This document shows, one piece after another, positions 1 through 9,700 of a stretch of 64,000 nucleotides of DNA; the stretch's first letter is position 1; every line of letters starts with the position of its first letter. Below the pieces are notes generated by a model, which saw only the letters and a list, made by a program, of their open reading frames with translations, made no database searches and had not been told where the DNA came from. This DNA comes from Cellvibrionaceae bacterium (GTDB lineage: Bacteria; Pseudomonadota; Gammaproteobacteria; Pseudomonadales; Cellvibrionaceae). The translations under genes were made by a program, and so were the position numbers. The DNA lies in NCBI GenBank assembly GCA_021151825.1, contig JAGKWQ010000006.1, positions 372,001 to 436,000 of the forward strand, read 5' to 3'.

Positions 1-594
1 TTGCGCTATTCCTGCGTCCTTTAATAATTTCAATCCGCGCTCTACAGCAGCTTCGGTATTGCTTCCTTCTGCGGGCATTACATTGGGGTGTAATGCTGGA
101 ATAATATTAATGATGGTCTCTACATCATCAGTCAGTGGTGTTACCACATGCACATCGCCAGCATAAACCAGCAAGGCAGTTTGACCATCTTTGCGTTCAC
201 GCAATAAGTCAATCATTTTTAAACGTGCACGCACGAGGCGCGAAGGTTTTAAATCTTCACTCATCATTGATGGTGAAAGGTCCAGCATTATCACTAACGC
301 TTGTTGATTTTTTTCAACAGAGACAGGCAATTTTTCCCAGGTAGGGCCAGCCAATGCCACGCAACCAATAATCCAGCCGAACAATAATGCAATTAATTGC
401 CAGGGTTTGATGCGAGTAGTTTGGCCATCTAATAAATACTTTAATAATTCGGGCGCAACCATTTGTTGCCACTGGCGGGCGGTGTGTTTTTGATACCACA
501 GTAGTAATGCGAGAATGACTACGGGAATTAATGCAAGCAACCATTCCGGGCGCAGAAAATGAAACTGGCTGTTAATGAAGTTGAGATTATTCAT
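1..594 (-). CDS. VWA-domain membrane protein, BatB-like (partial, C-terminus beyond left edge)
   Basis: The reading frame is open from its ATG at 594 to the window edge, giving 198 visible residues. Two hydrophobic segments (about residues 19-34 and 65-83) precede a von Willebrand A domain with the MIDAS start DLSPSMM at about 105-111. In such operons this VWA protein usually continues into TPR repeats, which would lie off the window; this part is inference. The start ATG overlaps the TAA of the preceding VWA gene (TAATG), indicating translational coupling. It is the last visible gene of the moxR-DUF58-DUF4381-VWA-VWA operon, a layout known as Bat (Bacteroides aerotolerance) or MoxR-type and thought to act on envelope or metalloprotein assembly. 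Confidence 0.85.
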   Translation of the reverse strand, partial: MNNLNFINSQFHFLRPEWLLALIPVVILALLLWYQKHTARQWQQMVAPELLKYLLDGQTTRIKPWQLIALLFGWIIGCVALAGPTWEKLPVSVEKNQQALVIMLDLSPSMMSEDLKPSRLVRARLKMIDLLRERKDGQTALLVYAGDVHVVTPLTDDVETIINIIPALHPNVMPAEGSNTEAAVERGLKLLKDAGIAQ

Positions 595-1613
595 TACTTC
601 ACCTCCGCATTATTTGCCAGTTGCCCGGTAATGCGGCCTTGCCACCAATGCATGGCTGCAATCGTTATGCTCAACAAAAATGCAAATGCCAATGGCCAAA
701 AAAATAACGTTTGTACCGGACGAAATTTTTCCGCTTCAATTTCGATAGGCTCAAGTTTATCCAGTTCGCGGTGGATTTGATCCAGTTCTTCCAGATTGCG
801 GGCGCGGAAATATTTACCACCGGTTTTTTCTGCGATGGCAATCATCGTGGGTTCATCCAGATCACGCGATGGATTTACTGTGCGCGAACCAAACAAGCCG
901 GGGACTTCCATGGATTCAGCACCAAAGGCGATGGTATAAATTTTAATGTTGGCTTTTTGTGCAAGCTCGGTTGCTTTATCCGGTGTGAGTGCGCCAGCAG
1001 TATTGGCGCCATCGGTAAGTACAATTAAAACGCGGCTGGCATTGGGGCGGTCGCGCAAGCGTTTTACCGCAAGTGCAATCGCATCGCCAATTGCTGTTTC
1101 ACGGCCAGCAAAACCAATTTGCGCTTCCTGCAATAATTCATTAACAGTTTGGCGATCATAAGTAAGTGGCGCCTGTAAATAAGCCTGGGCACCAAATAAA
1201 ATCAAACCGAGGCGATCGGCATTACGGCGAACCACAAAATCGCCGATAACTTTTTTTACTGCCATCAAACGGTTGATGCGATGGCCATTCAGCGCCATAT
1301 CCATTTGTTCCATACTGCCGGAAATATCTACTGCCATTAATAAATCGCGGCCACTGGACGGCATGCTCATGGGTTCGCCAACCCATTGTGGATTGGTCGC
1401 CGCCAGTAAGCAGCTTAACCAAATTGCCCACAATGCAAATAATTTTGCCGGGCGCCTGCCAATGCTTAATCGGTTGTGTTGTTCCAGTTGGCTGGCGTGT
1501 TGATAAAAAGGTACGCGCAACGCTGCTTCAACCCGTTTTTTAGGAGCGATAAATTTCATCACTAAAGGTAACGGAGCTAGCAATAATAAATAAGGCCATT
1601 GCATTTCAAACAT
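594..1613 (-). CDS. VWA-domain membrane protein, BatA-like
   Basis: This 339-aa protein has an N-terminal hydrophobic segment, a second one at about residues 57-72, a VWA domain with the intact MIDAS motif DISGSM at about 96-101, and a C-terminal transmembrane helix near 300-320. That is the usual membrane-anchored BatA/BatB plan with the VWA domain facing the periplasm. I chose the ATG at 1613 because GGAGG sits six bases upstream; an in-frame start at 1628 is possible but lacks a site. It overlaps the end of the upstream DUF4381 gene by 8 bp and is coupled to the next VWA gene by TAATG, so it is an operon member. Its exact substrate is unknown. Confidence 0.9.
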   Translation of the reverse strand: MFEMQWPYLLLLAPLPLVMKFIAPKKRVEAALRVPFYQHASQLEQHNRLSIGRRPAKLFALWAIWLSCLLAATNPQWVGEPMSMPSSGRDLLMAVDISGSMEQMDMALNGHRINRLMAVKKVIGDFVVRRNADRLGLILFGAQAYLQAPLTYDRQTVNELLQEAQIGFAGRETAIGDAIALAVKRLRDRPNASRVLIVLTDGANTAGALTPDKATELAQKANIKIYTIAFGAESMEVPGLFGSRTVNPSRDLDEPTMIAIAEKTGGKYFRARNLEELDQIHRELDKLEPIEIEAEKFRPVQTLFFWPLAFAFLLSITIAAMHWWQGRITGQLANNAEVK

Positions 1614-2160
1614 GATTGGCCTCCGCAACGGCTTTTACCGGTTTGCGCGTTGGTAATTTCTGGCGGTGATTGCGATGTTGTGCAAACCAGTAGCTGCATA
1701 CAGCGTAAAGCGCATTAGCATCGATCGTTGGATTTTTTTGATAGCTTGCGGTCAACAATTGCTGCCCGCATTCACTATTAAATTGCAGGGTGGTATTTGT
1801 TGGTTTATGCGGGCAAACTCCATCCAGCCAATCCAACCAGGCCTGGCCTTTAATACTGGCATTGAAGGTTTTTGGATAGGCTGTCAATGCGGTACGACGC
1901 AACAGCACGCTAACGTCATGCAAAAACGCTGTGGTATTTTGTGTATTTTGATAATTGGAATAAGCACTATCCAACTCCTGCTGCGCCAATTTGCGATAGT
2001 GATTTTTCTTTGTGCGATGGCGCCATAAAAAAAATACGATAAGCGCAATGGCTAACAATGCCAGTAATGCCCACCAGCCAGGTGCGAGTGGCCACCAGCT
2101 GACGGCGTCTGGTAAATGAATATCGGCGAGCTGATCTAATGGTGATTGATTGGGTTGCAT
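1606..2160 (-). CDS. DUF4381 membrane protein of the MoxR/VWA operon
   Basis: The 184-aa protein carries the DUF4381 signature near its N-terminus (DIHLPDAVSWWPLAPGWW) followed by one transmembrane helix (about residues 30-46) and a basic, mostly helical cytoplasmic part. Proteins of this family are regularly encoded between DUF58 and VWA genes in MoxR operons, and that is its position here. Function is unknown; a membrane scaffold role is inferred only from context. The start could be the ATG at 2160 or one at 2175; 2160 gives the usual family N-terminus. It overlaps the downstream VWA gene by 8 bp. Confidence 0.85.
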   Translation of the reverse strand: MQPNQSPLDQLADIHLPDAVSWWPLAPGWWALLALLAIALIVFFLWRHRTKKNHYRKLAQQELDSAYSNYQNTQNTTAFLHDVSVLLRRTALTAYPKTFNASIKGQAWLDWLDGVCPHKPTNTTLQFNSECGQQLLTASYQKNPTIDANALYAVCSYWFAQHRNHRQKLPTRKPVKAVAEANHV

Positions 2161-2187
2161 AAATGATTCTTGCATCCGGAATTCGAG

Positions 2188-3141
2188 TTATTTTTTTCGG
2201 CCAAAGGCTTTGCGTAATCCATCCTGAATATCATCGTCAGTTGCGTAGCTTAGCAAGGGAATGCGCAAACGTTTGCATACTTGTGTGAGTTCATTCAGAT
2301 GTTGGTCGAATTGCAGTTTAAATGCTTGCTGGAATGTTTTTTCGTTGGCTGCCAATTGCAGGCGTTCACGACCATTGCTGATGGTCAGCGGCGCGTTGCT
2401 GATTAGTTGGCGCTCGAGTGGATCATAAATATGGATAAGCGTGACATCAGTGTGGCGTGCGAGCTCAAATAATTGTTGTTCGCAAGCGGGGCTCATATCG
2501 TGAAAGTCACTGATAATAAATAATGCGCAGCCAGGTTTGGCAATACGGCGTGCATCAGCCAGAATTTTGTGCAATTCATTCGCGCGTTGGTTTACCGCTG
2601 GTTCTGGTGCTATTGGGGATTTCAAGCGGTGATTGTAGTCTTGCAGCTGATGCATTAATTCCAATACAGCGTGTTTGCTTCGGCGTGGACGCACATCGCG
2701 TTGATCGTAATCACCAAATACCAACGCGCCCAAACGGTCGCCATTGGCGAGCGCAGCCCAACTTAATAATGTGGCGATGTGTGCACTCAATACTGATTTA
2801 AAACAGCGATGACTGCCAAAGAATAATGGCGAGCGCTGATCCACCAGCATAAATACCGGGCGCTCACGCTCTTCGCGAAAAATTTTGGTGTGGGCAACTT
2901 GTGTGCGTGCGGTGACTCGCCAATCGATGGAGCGAATATCATCGCCCGGTTGATAAAGCCGCACTTCCTCAAAATCCATTCCGCGCCCGCGAAAACGCGT
3001 ACGGTCACCGCCGGACAACAAACTGCGCGCCGGTTGATGGGCGAAGAGTTTTAAATCCTGCGCGGCAAATCGGCAGCGCAAGAGTGCGCTTAAGTCGGTG
3101 TAAGCACCGCGTGGATTTAAATCTTGCTGCAATTCACTCAT
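2188..3141 (-). CDS. DUF58 domain protein
   Basis: This is a soluble protein of about 317 aa with the DUF58 core motif (GRGMDFEEVRLYQPGDD followed by IRSIDWRVTART) around residues 50-80 and a VWA-like fold after it (FMLVDQRSPLFFG, later ALFIISDFHD). DUF58 proteins accompany MoxR ATPases and VWA proteins and are thought to work with them as a chaperone-like module. It sits 54 bp downstream of moxR and 27 bp upstream of the DUF4381 gene on the same strand. The start is uncertain: ATG at 3141 is taken, and ATG 3162 or TTG 3168 are in frame. Confidence 0.9.
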   Translation of the reverse strand: MSELQQDLNPRGAYTDLSALLRCRFAAQDLKLFAHQPARSLLSGGDRTRFRGRGMDFEEVRLYQPGDDIRSIDWRVTARTQVAHTKIFREERERPVFMLVDQRSPLFFGSHRCFKSVLSAHIATLLSWAALANGDRLGALVFGDYDQRDVRPRRSKHAVLELMHQLQDYNHRLKSPIAPEPAVNQRANELHKILADARRIAKPGCALFIISDFHDMSPACEQQLFELARHTDVTLIHIYDPLERQLISNAPLTISNGRERLQLAANEKTFQQAFKLQFDQHLNELTQVCKRLRIPLLSYATDDDIQDGLRKAFGRKK

Positions 3142-3195
3142 GGCTATTTGCTCGCCCTTCATTTGCAATTGAATGGGAAGTCCGCATCAATAAAA

Positions 3196-4155
3196 TCAGC
3201 TTAGGGGAACTGCGGCTAACAATTTATCAATTGCATGATTTGGCGTGGTGCCGGTTGCTTCTGCTTCGAAACTTAAAATCAAACGGTGACGCAACACATC
3301 ATGCGCAACCGCTTGTACATCGTCAGGGCTGACAAAATCCCGGCCATTTAACCAAGCGTGGGCGCGAGCGCAACGATCCAGGGCGATAGTTGCGCGTGGA
3401 CTTGCGCCGTATTCGATAAGTTGATCCAGATCTTCGGAATATTGGCCGGGGCGGCGGGTCGCGTTAATTAAATGCACGATGTAATCCTCAACCGATTCCG
3501 CCATATGAATCGCAAGAATTTCTTTGCGGGCTGCATCAATAGTTGCCTGGCTAATCACTTCAGGTTTACTGACCGCAATCGCCGCGGCTTCATTGCGGGC
3601 GAGTTGCAGGATACGGCGTTCGGCATCAAGGCTCGGATAATCCACAATCACATGGAGCAAGAAACGGTCGAGTTGTGCTTCCGGTAGTGGATAGGTGCCT
3701 TCTTGTTCAATCGGGTTCTGGGTCGCCATCACCATAAACAAACCGGGCAGGGGATAAGTTTTACTACCCACACTCACTTGACGTTCGGCCATGGCTTCCA
3801 GCAATGCCGATTGCACCTTGGCTGGCGCGCGGTTGATTTCGTCGGCCAATACCAGGTTGTGAAAAATCGGGCCGGGCTGGAATTCAAAACGGTTTTGTTC
3901 GGGGCGATAAATATCGGTACCGGTCACATCGGAAGGTAGCAGGTCAGGTGTGAACTGGATTCGGTGAAAATTACCTTCAATCGCTTGCGATAGGGTCTTA
4001 ATGGCTTTGGTCTTGGCCAGGCCGGGCGCACCTTCAACCAGTAAGTGGCCATCGGCGAGCAGGGCGATCAACAGGCGTTGGATCAAATGCTCCTGGCCGA
4101 TAATTTGATCGTTAAGCCAGGTGTTAAGCGATTGAATTTGTTGATAAGCCTGCAT
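3196..4155 (-). CDS. MoxR-family AAA+ ATPase
   Basis: The 319-aa protein shows the MoxR form of Walker A (GAPGLAKTK), Walker B (LVLADEINRAP), sensor 1 (MVMATQNPIEQEGTYPLPEA) and the C-terminal lid, so it should hydrolyse ATP as an oligomeric ring. MoxR ATPases act as chaperones with the VWA proteins encoded beside them. It is the first gene of this operon. I chose ATG 4155 because GGGGA lies upstream at good distance and the protein then starts at the conserved region; the frame is open back to 4245, but the added residues look non-coding. The 253-bp gap to the divergent glutamate dehydrogenase gene must hold both promoters. Confidence 0.95.
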   Translation of the reverse strand: MQAYQQIQSLNTWLNDQIIGQEHLIQRLLIALLADGHLLVEGAPGLAKTKAIKTLSQAIEGNFHRIQFTPDLLPSDVTGTDIYRPEQNRFEFQPGPIFHNLVLADEINRAPAKVQSALLEAMAERQVSVGSKTYPLPGLFMVMATQNPIEQEGTYPLPEAQLDRFLLHVIVDYPSLDAERRILQLARNEAAAIAVSKPEVISQATIDAARKEILAIHMAESVEDYIVHLINATRRPGQYSEDLDQLIEYGASPRATIALDRCARAHAWLNGRDFVSPDDVQAVAHDVLRHRLILSFEAEATGTTPNHAIDKLLAAVPLS

Positions 4156-4408
4156 ATTCGCGCAATTCCCCTTTAGCTGATAAACCGGCAATGAATTGAA
4201 TAGATTAACCGGTGTCATTGAATTATTGGTGGTACCCACCTTCACCCGATACTGCTTTGATATTGCAACAGCGGCGAAAGTGCGCTGGATAGACTGCCCA
4301 ATCTGGTGTCAGTTCCTTGTAATTTCAACTGTTTAGCAGAAATTTTCGACTAATCTTTACATCAGTTCCTATAAAAAAAGAGTTTCTCTTCCCTAAGGAG
4401 ACAAGGCG

Positions 4409-7400
4409 ATGAATAGCCCCCTGGTCAGCCAGCACAAACTTGCTGAATTTTTGGATGAACTGCACAGCTATGCCGCACAAAAATTATCCGCCGTGGAACT
4501 TGGGCAAGTACACGCGCTAGCCCGCCGTTTTTTTAATCATTATCCGTTGGAGGAATTGATTGGACGGCGCTTGAGCGATGTATTCGGGGGGCTCTACCAA
4601 TGGTGGCAATTTATCCAGAATTACGATGGGCAAGATCCAAAGTTACGTCTGTTCAATCCTTCTCTAGCAGAAGATTCATGGGTATGCCCGCATACGGTGT
4701 TGGTGGTGTTGCAAAAAGATATGCCATTTCTGGTTGACTCGATTCGCATTGAATTAAATCGCCGCAATATCGCTATCTACAGTATCAAAAGCACTGTACT
4801 GACATTAGCGCGTGATACTACTCATCAATTAATTGAATTAGGTAATGGCGATAAAGGAATCGAGCTGGATTCAACGCAAATTGCGCACAAAGAAGCGTTA
4901 ATCGTCATGGAGATTGGCGCGCATACCAATCCACAGGAATTGGCGGCTATTGGTACCAGCTTACGTGGAATTTTACGCGAAGTAGAGCGCGTAGTTGCGG
5001 ATTATCAACCGATGCGTGCGGCGGCGCTGGCAGCCGAACAAAATTTAAATCATGCGGCTCATGCGCCAGCGGCGGCAACGATTCAGGAAAGTAAAACGTT
5101 TTTGCATTGGCTCACGGAAGATAACTTTACGTTTCTTGGTTATTCAGAATATGAGTTTCGTGAAGTCGACGGCAAAAAAACTTTATTTGAAATTCCTGAA
5201 CAACGTTTGGGAATATTCTCGTTGCGCACAAGTTCTGCTCCCAAATTAGCTGCGGAATTTTTTAATGAAGGGATGGCGCGTTTTCATTTGGTGCCGCAGG
5301 TTATTACCTTTTCCAAGTCTTCCAATCGCGCACGTGTTCATCGTTATGCGTATTCCGATTATGTCATTGTCAAACGTTTTAATCCGGCAGGCGAGATAAT
5401 AGGCGAAGCACGTTTTCTTGGGCTGTATACATCGGCGGTCTATTTGATGAATACCAGCGATATTCCGCTGATTTCAACTAAAGTGGCCAATGTTTTTGCC
5501 CGTACCGGTCTGGATGAGAACAGCCATGACGGAAAAAATTTTCGCCAATTACTGGAAACATTTCCACGCAACGAATTATTTTTAAGCAACGGTGCAGAGC
5601 TTTATGAAACATTGGTGGGGGCTGCTCGTATTAATGAGCGTTCCATGGTGCGGCTGTTTATGCGGCGTGATCCATTCGGGAAATTCATCAATTTTATTAT
5701 TTACGTTCCCCGCGATTATTTTTCTACCAAAGTGCGTTTGCAAGTCCAGCAATTAATTGGCGATGCTATTGGCTCCCATGAGTGTGAATTCACTACCTAT
5801 TTTTCGGAATCCATTCTTGCGCGTGTTTATCTGGTATTTAAAATCGATGGAGTCATGCCATCGCAAGTGGATGTGGAAACCTTGCAGGCAGGGATCGTTA
5901 ATATCACTCGCTCCTGGGAAGATTATTTACACACCGCGTTGTTGGAAGCTCATGGTGAAGAAGTCAGTTCGCAGTTGTTGCGTGACTATCGCGAAGCATT
6001 TTCACCGTCTTACCAGGAAAAATACGATGCGCGCACGGCAGTGCAGGATATTCATTCCATTGCAGAATTATCTGAATGGCAATCGATTGCATTGAGTGTT
6101 TATCATTCACTCACTAATGAGACAGCTTCGTTTATCCAGTTTAAAATTTTTCACCGCGAACACACGCTGGCATTATCTGATGTGATCCCGGTGCTGGAAA
6201 ACCTGGGCTTCAGGGTTGTTAGTGAAAGCGCTTACGATATTCGCACTAAAAAAGGCACTGTTATCTGGCTGCATGATTTTAAACTTTTGCACCAGTTTTC
6301 CAACGCTATCGATTTGCATGCAATTAAAAACCAGTTTATGAGCGCTTTTGCGGCGATCTGGAATGGTAATGCGGATAGCGATGCATTTAATGCATTAATA
6401 ACCACTGCCGGCCTGGATTGGCGTGAAGTGGTTATGCTGCGCGCATACGCCGGTTACATGCACCAAACCCTGTTTCCGTTTAGCGCGGGCTATATGGCGG
6501 TGGCGCTTACTAACCAGGCTGCACTTACCCACAAACTGGTGGAATTATTCGGACTTAAATTTGATCCTGGATTAGTGGATGACACTACATCAGATCGCAT
6601 CGAAAAATTGCGCGCCGATATTATTCAGCGCCTGGATGCAGTGGTGAATTTAAATGATGATCGTATTATTCGTCGCTTTCTGGCCTTGATCGACAATACC
6701 TTGCGTACCAATTTCTATCAACAGGATGCGCAAGGGCAAGCAAAACCCTATTTGTCCCTTAAATTTCCCCCGCGCCAATTAAGTGAAATACCGGCACCGC
6801 GCCCACTCTTTGAAATATTTGTTTATTCGCCGCGGATGGAAGGTGTGCATCTGCGCACCAGCAAAGTCGCACGCGGTGGTTTGCGCTGGTCGGATCGCTT
6901 GCAGGATTACCGCACTGAAGTCTTAGGTCTGGTGAAGGCCCAGCAAGTAAAAAATGCGGTGATAGTTCCGAGCGGTGCTAAAGGTGGATTCGTTTGTAAA
7001 AAAATGCCCGCCAATGCAACGCGTGAACAGCAACAAACAGAAGGTATTGCCTGCTATCAATTATTTATTCGTGGCTTGTTGGATCTAACCGATAATTTAA
7101 TTGATGGCAGTATTCGCGCACCGGAAAAAGTGGTGCGCTACGACGATAATGATCCTTACCTGGTGGTGGCTGCCGATAAAGGCACAGCGAGTTTTTCGGA
7201 TATTGCCAATGCCATTTCCGCAGAATATAACCACTGGTTGGGTGATGCGTTTGCATCCGGCGGAAGCCAGGGCTATGACCACAAAGGCATGGGGATTACC
7301 GCGCGTGGTGGCTGGATTTCTGTGCAGCGCCATTTCCGTGAAAAAGATATTGATGTGCAAACCCAATCCATTTCCGTATTGGGGATTGGCGATATGGCCG

Positions 7401-9304
7401 GCGATGTATTTGGCAATGGCATGTTGTTGTCCAATGCAATTCAAATGGTTGGAGCATTTAATCACCAGCATATTTTTATTGATCCCAATCCTGATCCTGT
7501 GGCCAGTTTTGCGGAGCGGCAGCGGCTGTTTAAATTACCTAAATCAACTTGGGATGATTACGACAAATCATTAATCAGTGAAGGCGGCGGTGTGTTTAAT
7601 CGCAACGCCAAATCAATCGTTCTTACTCCACAAATGCGCACGCGTTTTGTGCTGGATGCGGCCAGTCTCACGCCTACTGAATTAATTAATGAACTATTAA
7701 AATCGCCGGTCGATTTAATCTGGAACGGCGGTATAGGCACTTATGTAAAAGCCAGCACAGAAACCAATGCGGATGTCGGTGATAAAGCGAACGATGGTTT
7801 ACGTGTTAATGGCAATGAATTGCGGTGCAAAGTATTCGGTGAGGGTGGGAATCTGGGCATGACCCAACGCGGACGCATTGAATATTGTTTGAATGGCGGT
7901 GCTTGTAACACCGATTTTATTGACAACGCCGGTGGTGTCGATTGTTCGGATCACGAAGTCAATGTCAAAATTTTATTGAATGAAATTGTTGCTAATGGTG
8001 ATCTCACCCAAAAGCAACGCAATCAATTATTGTTCGATATGACTGATAATGTGGCGCAATTGGTGTTGCACAATAATTTGCGGCAAACCCAGGCGATCAG
8101 TGTGGCGCAATCTGAAGCCTTAAAACGCAGTGCTGAATACCGTCGGTTTATGAATGCTTTGCAATCGACAGGGCGGCTTGATCGCAAACTTGAATTTTTA
8201 CCTAACGATGATGTTTTGTTGGAGCGACAAACTCACAATAAAGGTCTGACTCGCCCTGAATTAGCTATTTTAATTTCTTACGCAAAAGCGGTCTTGAAAG
8301 AAGATTTGACTAATTCCGATCTGGTCGACGATGAATATATGGTGAGTTTTATTGAAACTGCCTTTCCCCACAAAATCGCCCAATTATTTCCCCTGGCATT
8401 ACGCAACCATCGTTTGCGTCGCGAAATTGTTGCCACGCAAATTGCCAATGATATGGTGAATACCATGGGCATCAGTTTTGCACAGCGTTTGATGGAATCC
8501 ACGGGGGCCAGCGCGGCGGATGTTGCCAAGGCTTATGTTATCGCACGCGATATCTATGCGATGCCTGCATTTTTAGGTGCGCTTGATGATGCTACCCGCA
8601 TTCCCGGTGAATTGCAGTTGCAATTGATCAACGACATGATGCGCAAAATCCGTCGCGCAACACGCTGGTTTTTGCGCAATCGGCGCAGTTATTTAAATCC
8701 GGCGAGTGAAGTGGAATTGTTTGCCCCGGGCATGCGTCATATCAACGAACATTTGCCGCACTTATTGGTGGGCGATGCGCTGGACGAATGGCAAGCGAAC
8801 TCGCAGAAATTGCGCAATTTGGGGTTGCCTGATGAACTGATAAAACGTGTAGCCCATCCCGCTGATTTATATTCCGGTTTGAGTGTGGTAGAAGCCGCGC
8901 GCATTGCCAATCAGGATATCAACCAGCTCGCACAAATTTATTTTGCACTGGGTAATTATTTGAGTTTGCCCTGGTTTGCGAATCAGATTTCCAACTTGCC
9001 AGTGGATAATTTCTGGCAAGCGATGGCGCGCGAAACCTATCTCGGCGATCTGGAGTCGCAATTGCGTAGTTTAAGTGTGTCGTTGATCCGTTTTAAAGAT
9101 GACACTCTCAATCTGGATGAATTAATCCAGCGTTGGAGCGAGCAACATAAATTGTTAATTGCACGCTGGAAATCCATGGTCAATGAATTACAGGCGGTTA
9201 ACGGAACTGATTTTGCGATGATTGCGGTTGCCTTGCGCGATTTGCTGGATCTGGCGCAAGCGAGCCAGCATTGTGAAGGCCTGGATTTTTGTCCTGCAGA
9301 CTGA
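4409..9304 (+). CDS. gdhB: NAD-specific glutamate dehydrogenase, 180-kDa class
   Basis: At 1631 aa this matches the large NAD-dependent glutamate dehydrogenase class of Proteobacteria (about 1,600 residues), which deaminates glutamate to 2-oxoglutarate and ammonia for catabolism. A long N-terminal regulatory part (about 1-700, ACT-like) is followed by the catalytic core: the substrate region ARGGLRWSDRLQDYRTEV near 820 and the lysine-bearing PSGAKGGFV near 850, then the NAD-binding segment GIGDMAGDVFGNG near 992. The C-terminal part is helical. The start ATG has AAGGAGA upstream. It is a single transcription unit divergent from moxR. The unlinked NADP-type gdhA at 22018-23376 suggests division of labour. 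Confidence 0.97.
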   Translation: MNSPLVSQHKLAEFLDELHSYAAQKLSAVELGQVHALARRFFNHYPLEELIGRRLSDVFGGLYQWWQFIQNYDGQDPKLRLFNPSLAEDSWVCPHTVLVVLQKDMPFLVDSIRIELNRRNIAIYSIKSTVLTLARDTTHQLIELGNGDKGIELDSTQIAHKEALIVMEIGAHTNPQELAAIGTSLRGILREVERVVADYQPMRAAALAAEQNLNHAAHAPAAATIQESKTFLHWLTEDNFTFLGYSEYEFREVDGKKTLFEIPEQRLGIFSLRTSSAPKLAAEFFNEGMARFHLVPQVITFSKSSNRARVHRYAYSDYVIVKRFNPAGEIIGEARFLGLYTSAVYLMNTSDIPLISTKVANVFARTGLDENSHDGKNFRQLLETFPRNELFLSNGAELYETLVGAARINERSMVRLFMRRDPFGKFINFIIYVPRDYFSTKVRLQVQQLIGDAIGSHECEFTTYFSESILARVYLVFKIDGVMPSQVDVETLQAGIVNITRSWEDYLHTALLEAHGEEVSSQLLRDYREAFSPSYQEKYDARTAVQDIHSIAELSEWQSIALSVYHSLTNETASFIQFKIFHREHTLALSDVIPVLENLGFRVVSESAYDIRTKKGTVIWLHDFKLLHQFSNAIDLHAIKNQFMSAFAAIWNGNADSDAFNALITTAGLDWREVVMLRAYAGYMHQTLFPFSAGYMAVALTNQAALTHKLVELFGLKFDPGLVDDTTSDRIEKLRADIIQRLDAVVNLNDDRIIRRFLALIDNTLRTNFYQQDAQGQAKPYLSLKFPPRQLSEIPAPRPLFEIFVYSPRMEGVHLRTSKVARGGLRWSDRLQDYRTEVLGLVKAQQVKNAVIVPSGAKGGFVCKKMPANATREQQQTEGIACYQLFIRGLLDLTDNLIDGSIRAPEKVVRYDDNDPYLVVAADKGTASFSDIANAISAEYNHWLGDAFASGGSQGYDHKGMGITARGGWISVQRHFREKDIDVQTQSISVLGIGDMAGDVFGNGMLLSNAIQMVGAFNHQHIFIDPNPDPVASFAERQRLFKLPKSTWDDYDKSLISEGGGVFNRNAKSIVLTPQMRTRFVLDAASLTPTELINELLKSPVDLIWNGGIGTYVKASTETNADVGDKANDGLRVNGNELRCKVFGEGGNLGMTQRGRIEYCLNGGACNTDFIDNAGGVDCSDHEVNVKILLNEIVANGDLTQKQRNQLLFDMTDNVAQLVLHNNLRQTQAISVAQSEALKRSAEYRRFMNALQSTGRLDRKLEFLPNDDVLLERQTHNKGLTRPELAILISYAKAVLKEDLTNSDLVDDEYMVSFIETAFPHKIAQLFPLALRNHRLRREIVATQIANDMVNTMGISFAQRLMESTGASAADVAKAYVIARDIYAMPAFLGALDDATRIPGELQLQLINDMMRKIRRATRWFLRNRRSYLNPASEVELFAPGMRHINEHLPHLLVGDALDEWQANSQKLRNLGLPDELIKRVAHPADLYSGLSVVEAARIANQDINQLAQIYFALGNYLSLPWFANQISNLPVDNFWQAMARETYLGDLESQLRSLSVSLIRFKDDTLNLDELIQRWSEQHKLLIARWKSMVNELQAVNGTDFAMIAVALRDLLDLAQASQHCEGLDFCPAD

Positions 9305-9405
9305 TTAATAATCATCGGATAAAGGAGTTCTCGTTGAACTTGCTGTAACAGGCAAAAGAATGTTGAAATTAAAACCTGATACCAAATTGTCGTGGATGTG
9401 AATTT

Positions 9406-9627
9406 TTGAAAAGCATTATCGTAAATATCGCTATTTCTGCTGAAGAGTTCCAGCGTTTATATGAGGGCAATGTGAAAACGGTTTTTGCGCATAGCATTGA
9501 TGGTCGCAGCATTCGCTTTCCTGCCGGGATCTTGCGGCCGTTTGTATTGCATACCGGTGTGCGCGGCACCTTTGAAATTGAATTTGACGAAGAAAATCGT
9601 TTTAAAGCCATTAAACGTTTGGGGTGA
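9406..9627 (+). CDS. DUF2835 family small protein
   Basis: This 73-aa protein has no signal peptide or membrane segment. The order of motifs (an amphipathic strand IIVNIAISAEEF, then SIDGRSIRFPAGILRPFV, then GTFEIEFDEENRFKAIKRL) fits the small gammaproteobacterial family DUF2835, of unknown function. The only start giving the full domain is TTG at 9406; no strong ribosome site is visible, so the start is the least certain part. It lies 101 bp after gdhB and 73 bp before pyrD, on the same strand. Confidence 0.8.
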   Translation: MKSIIVNIAISAEEFQRLYEGNVKTVFAHSIDGRSIRFPAGILRPFVLHTGVRGTFEIEFDEENRFKAIKRLG

Positions 9628-9700
9628 TTTGATGGCGCTAATCCAGTAAACTTGCGCCCTGAAATTTTTTGATCGTTATGACTGACCGCAAGGGCCCTCC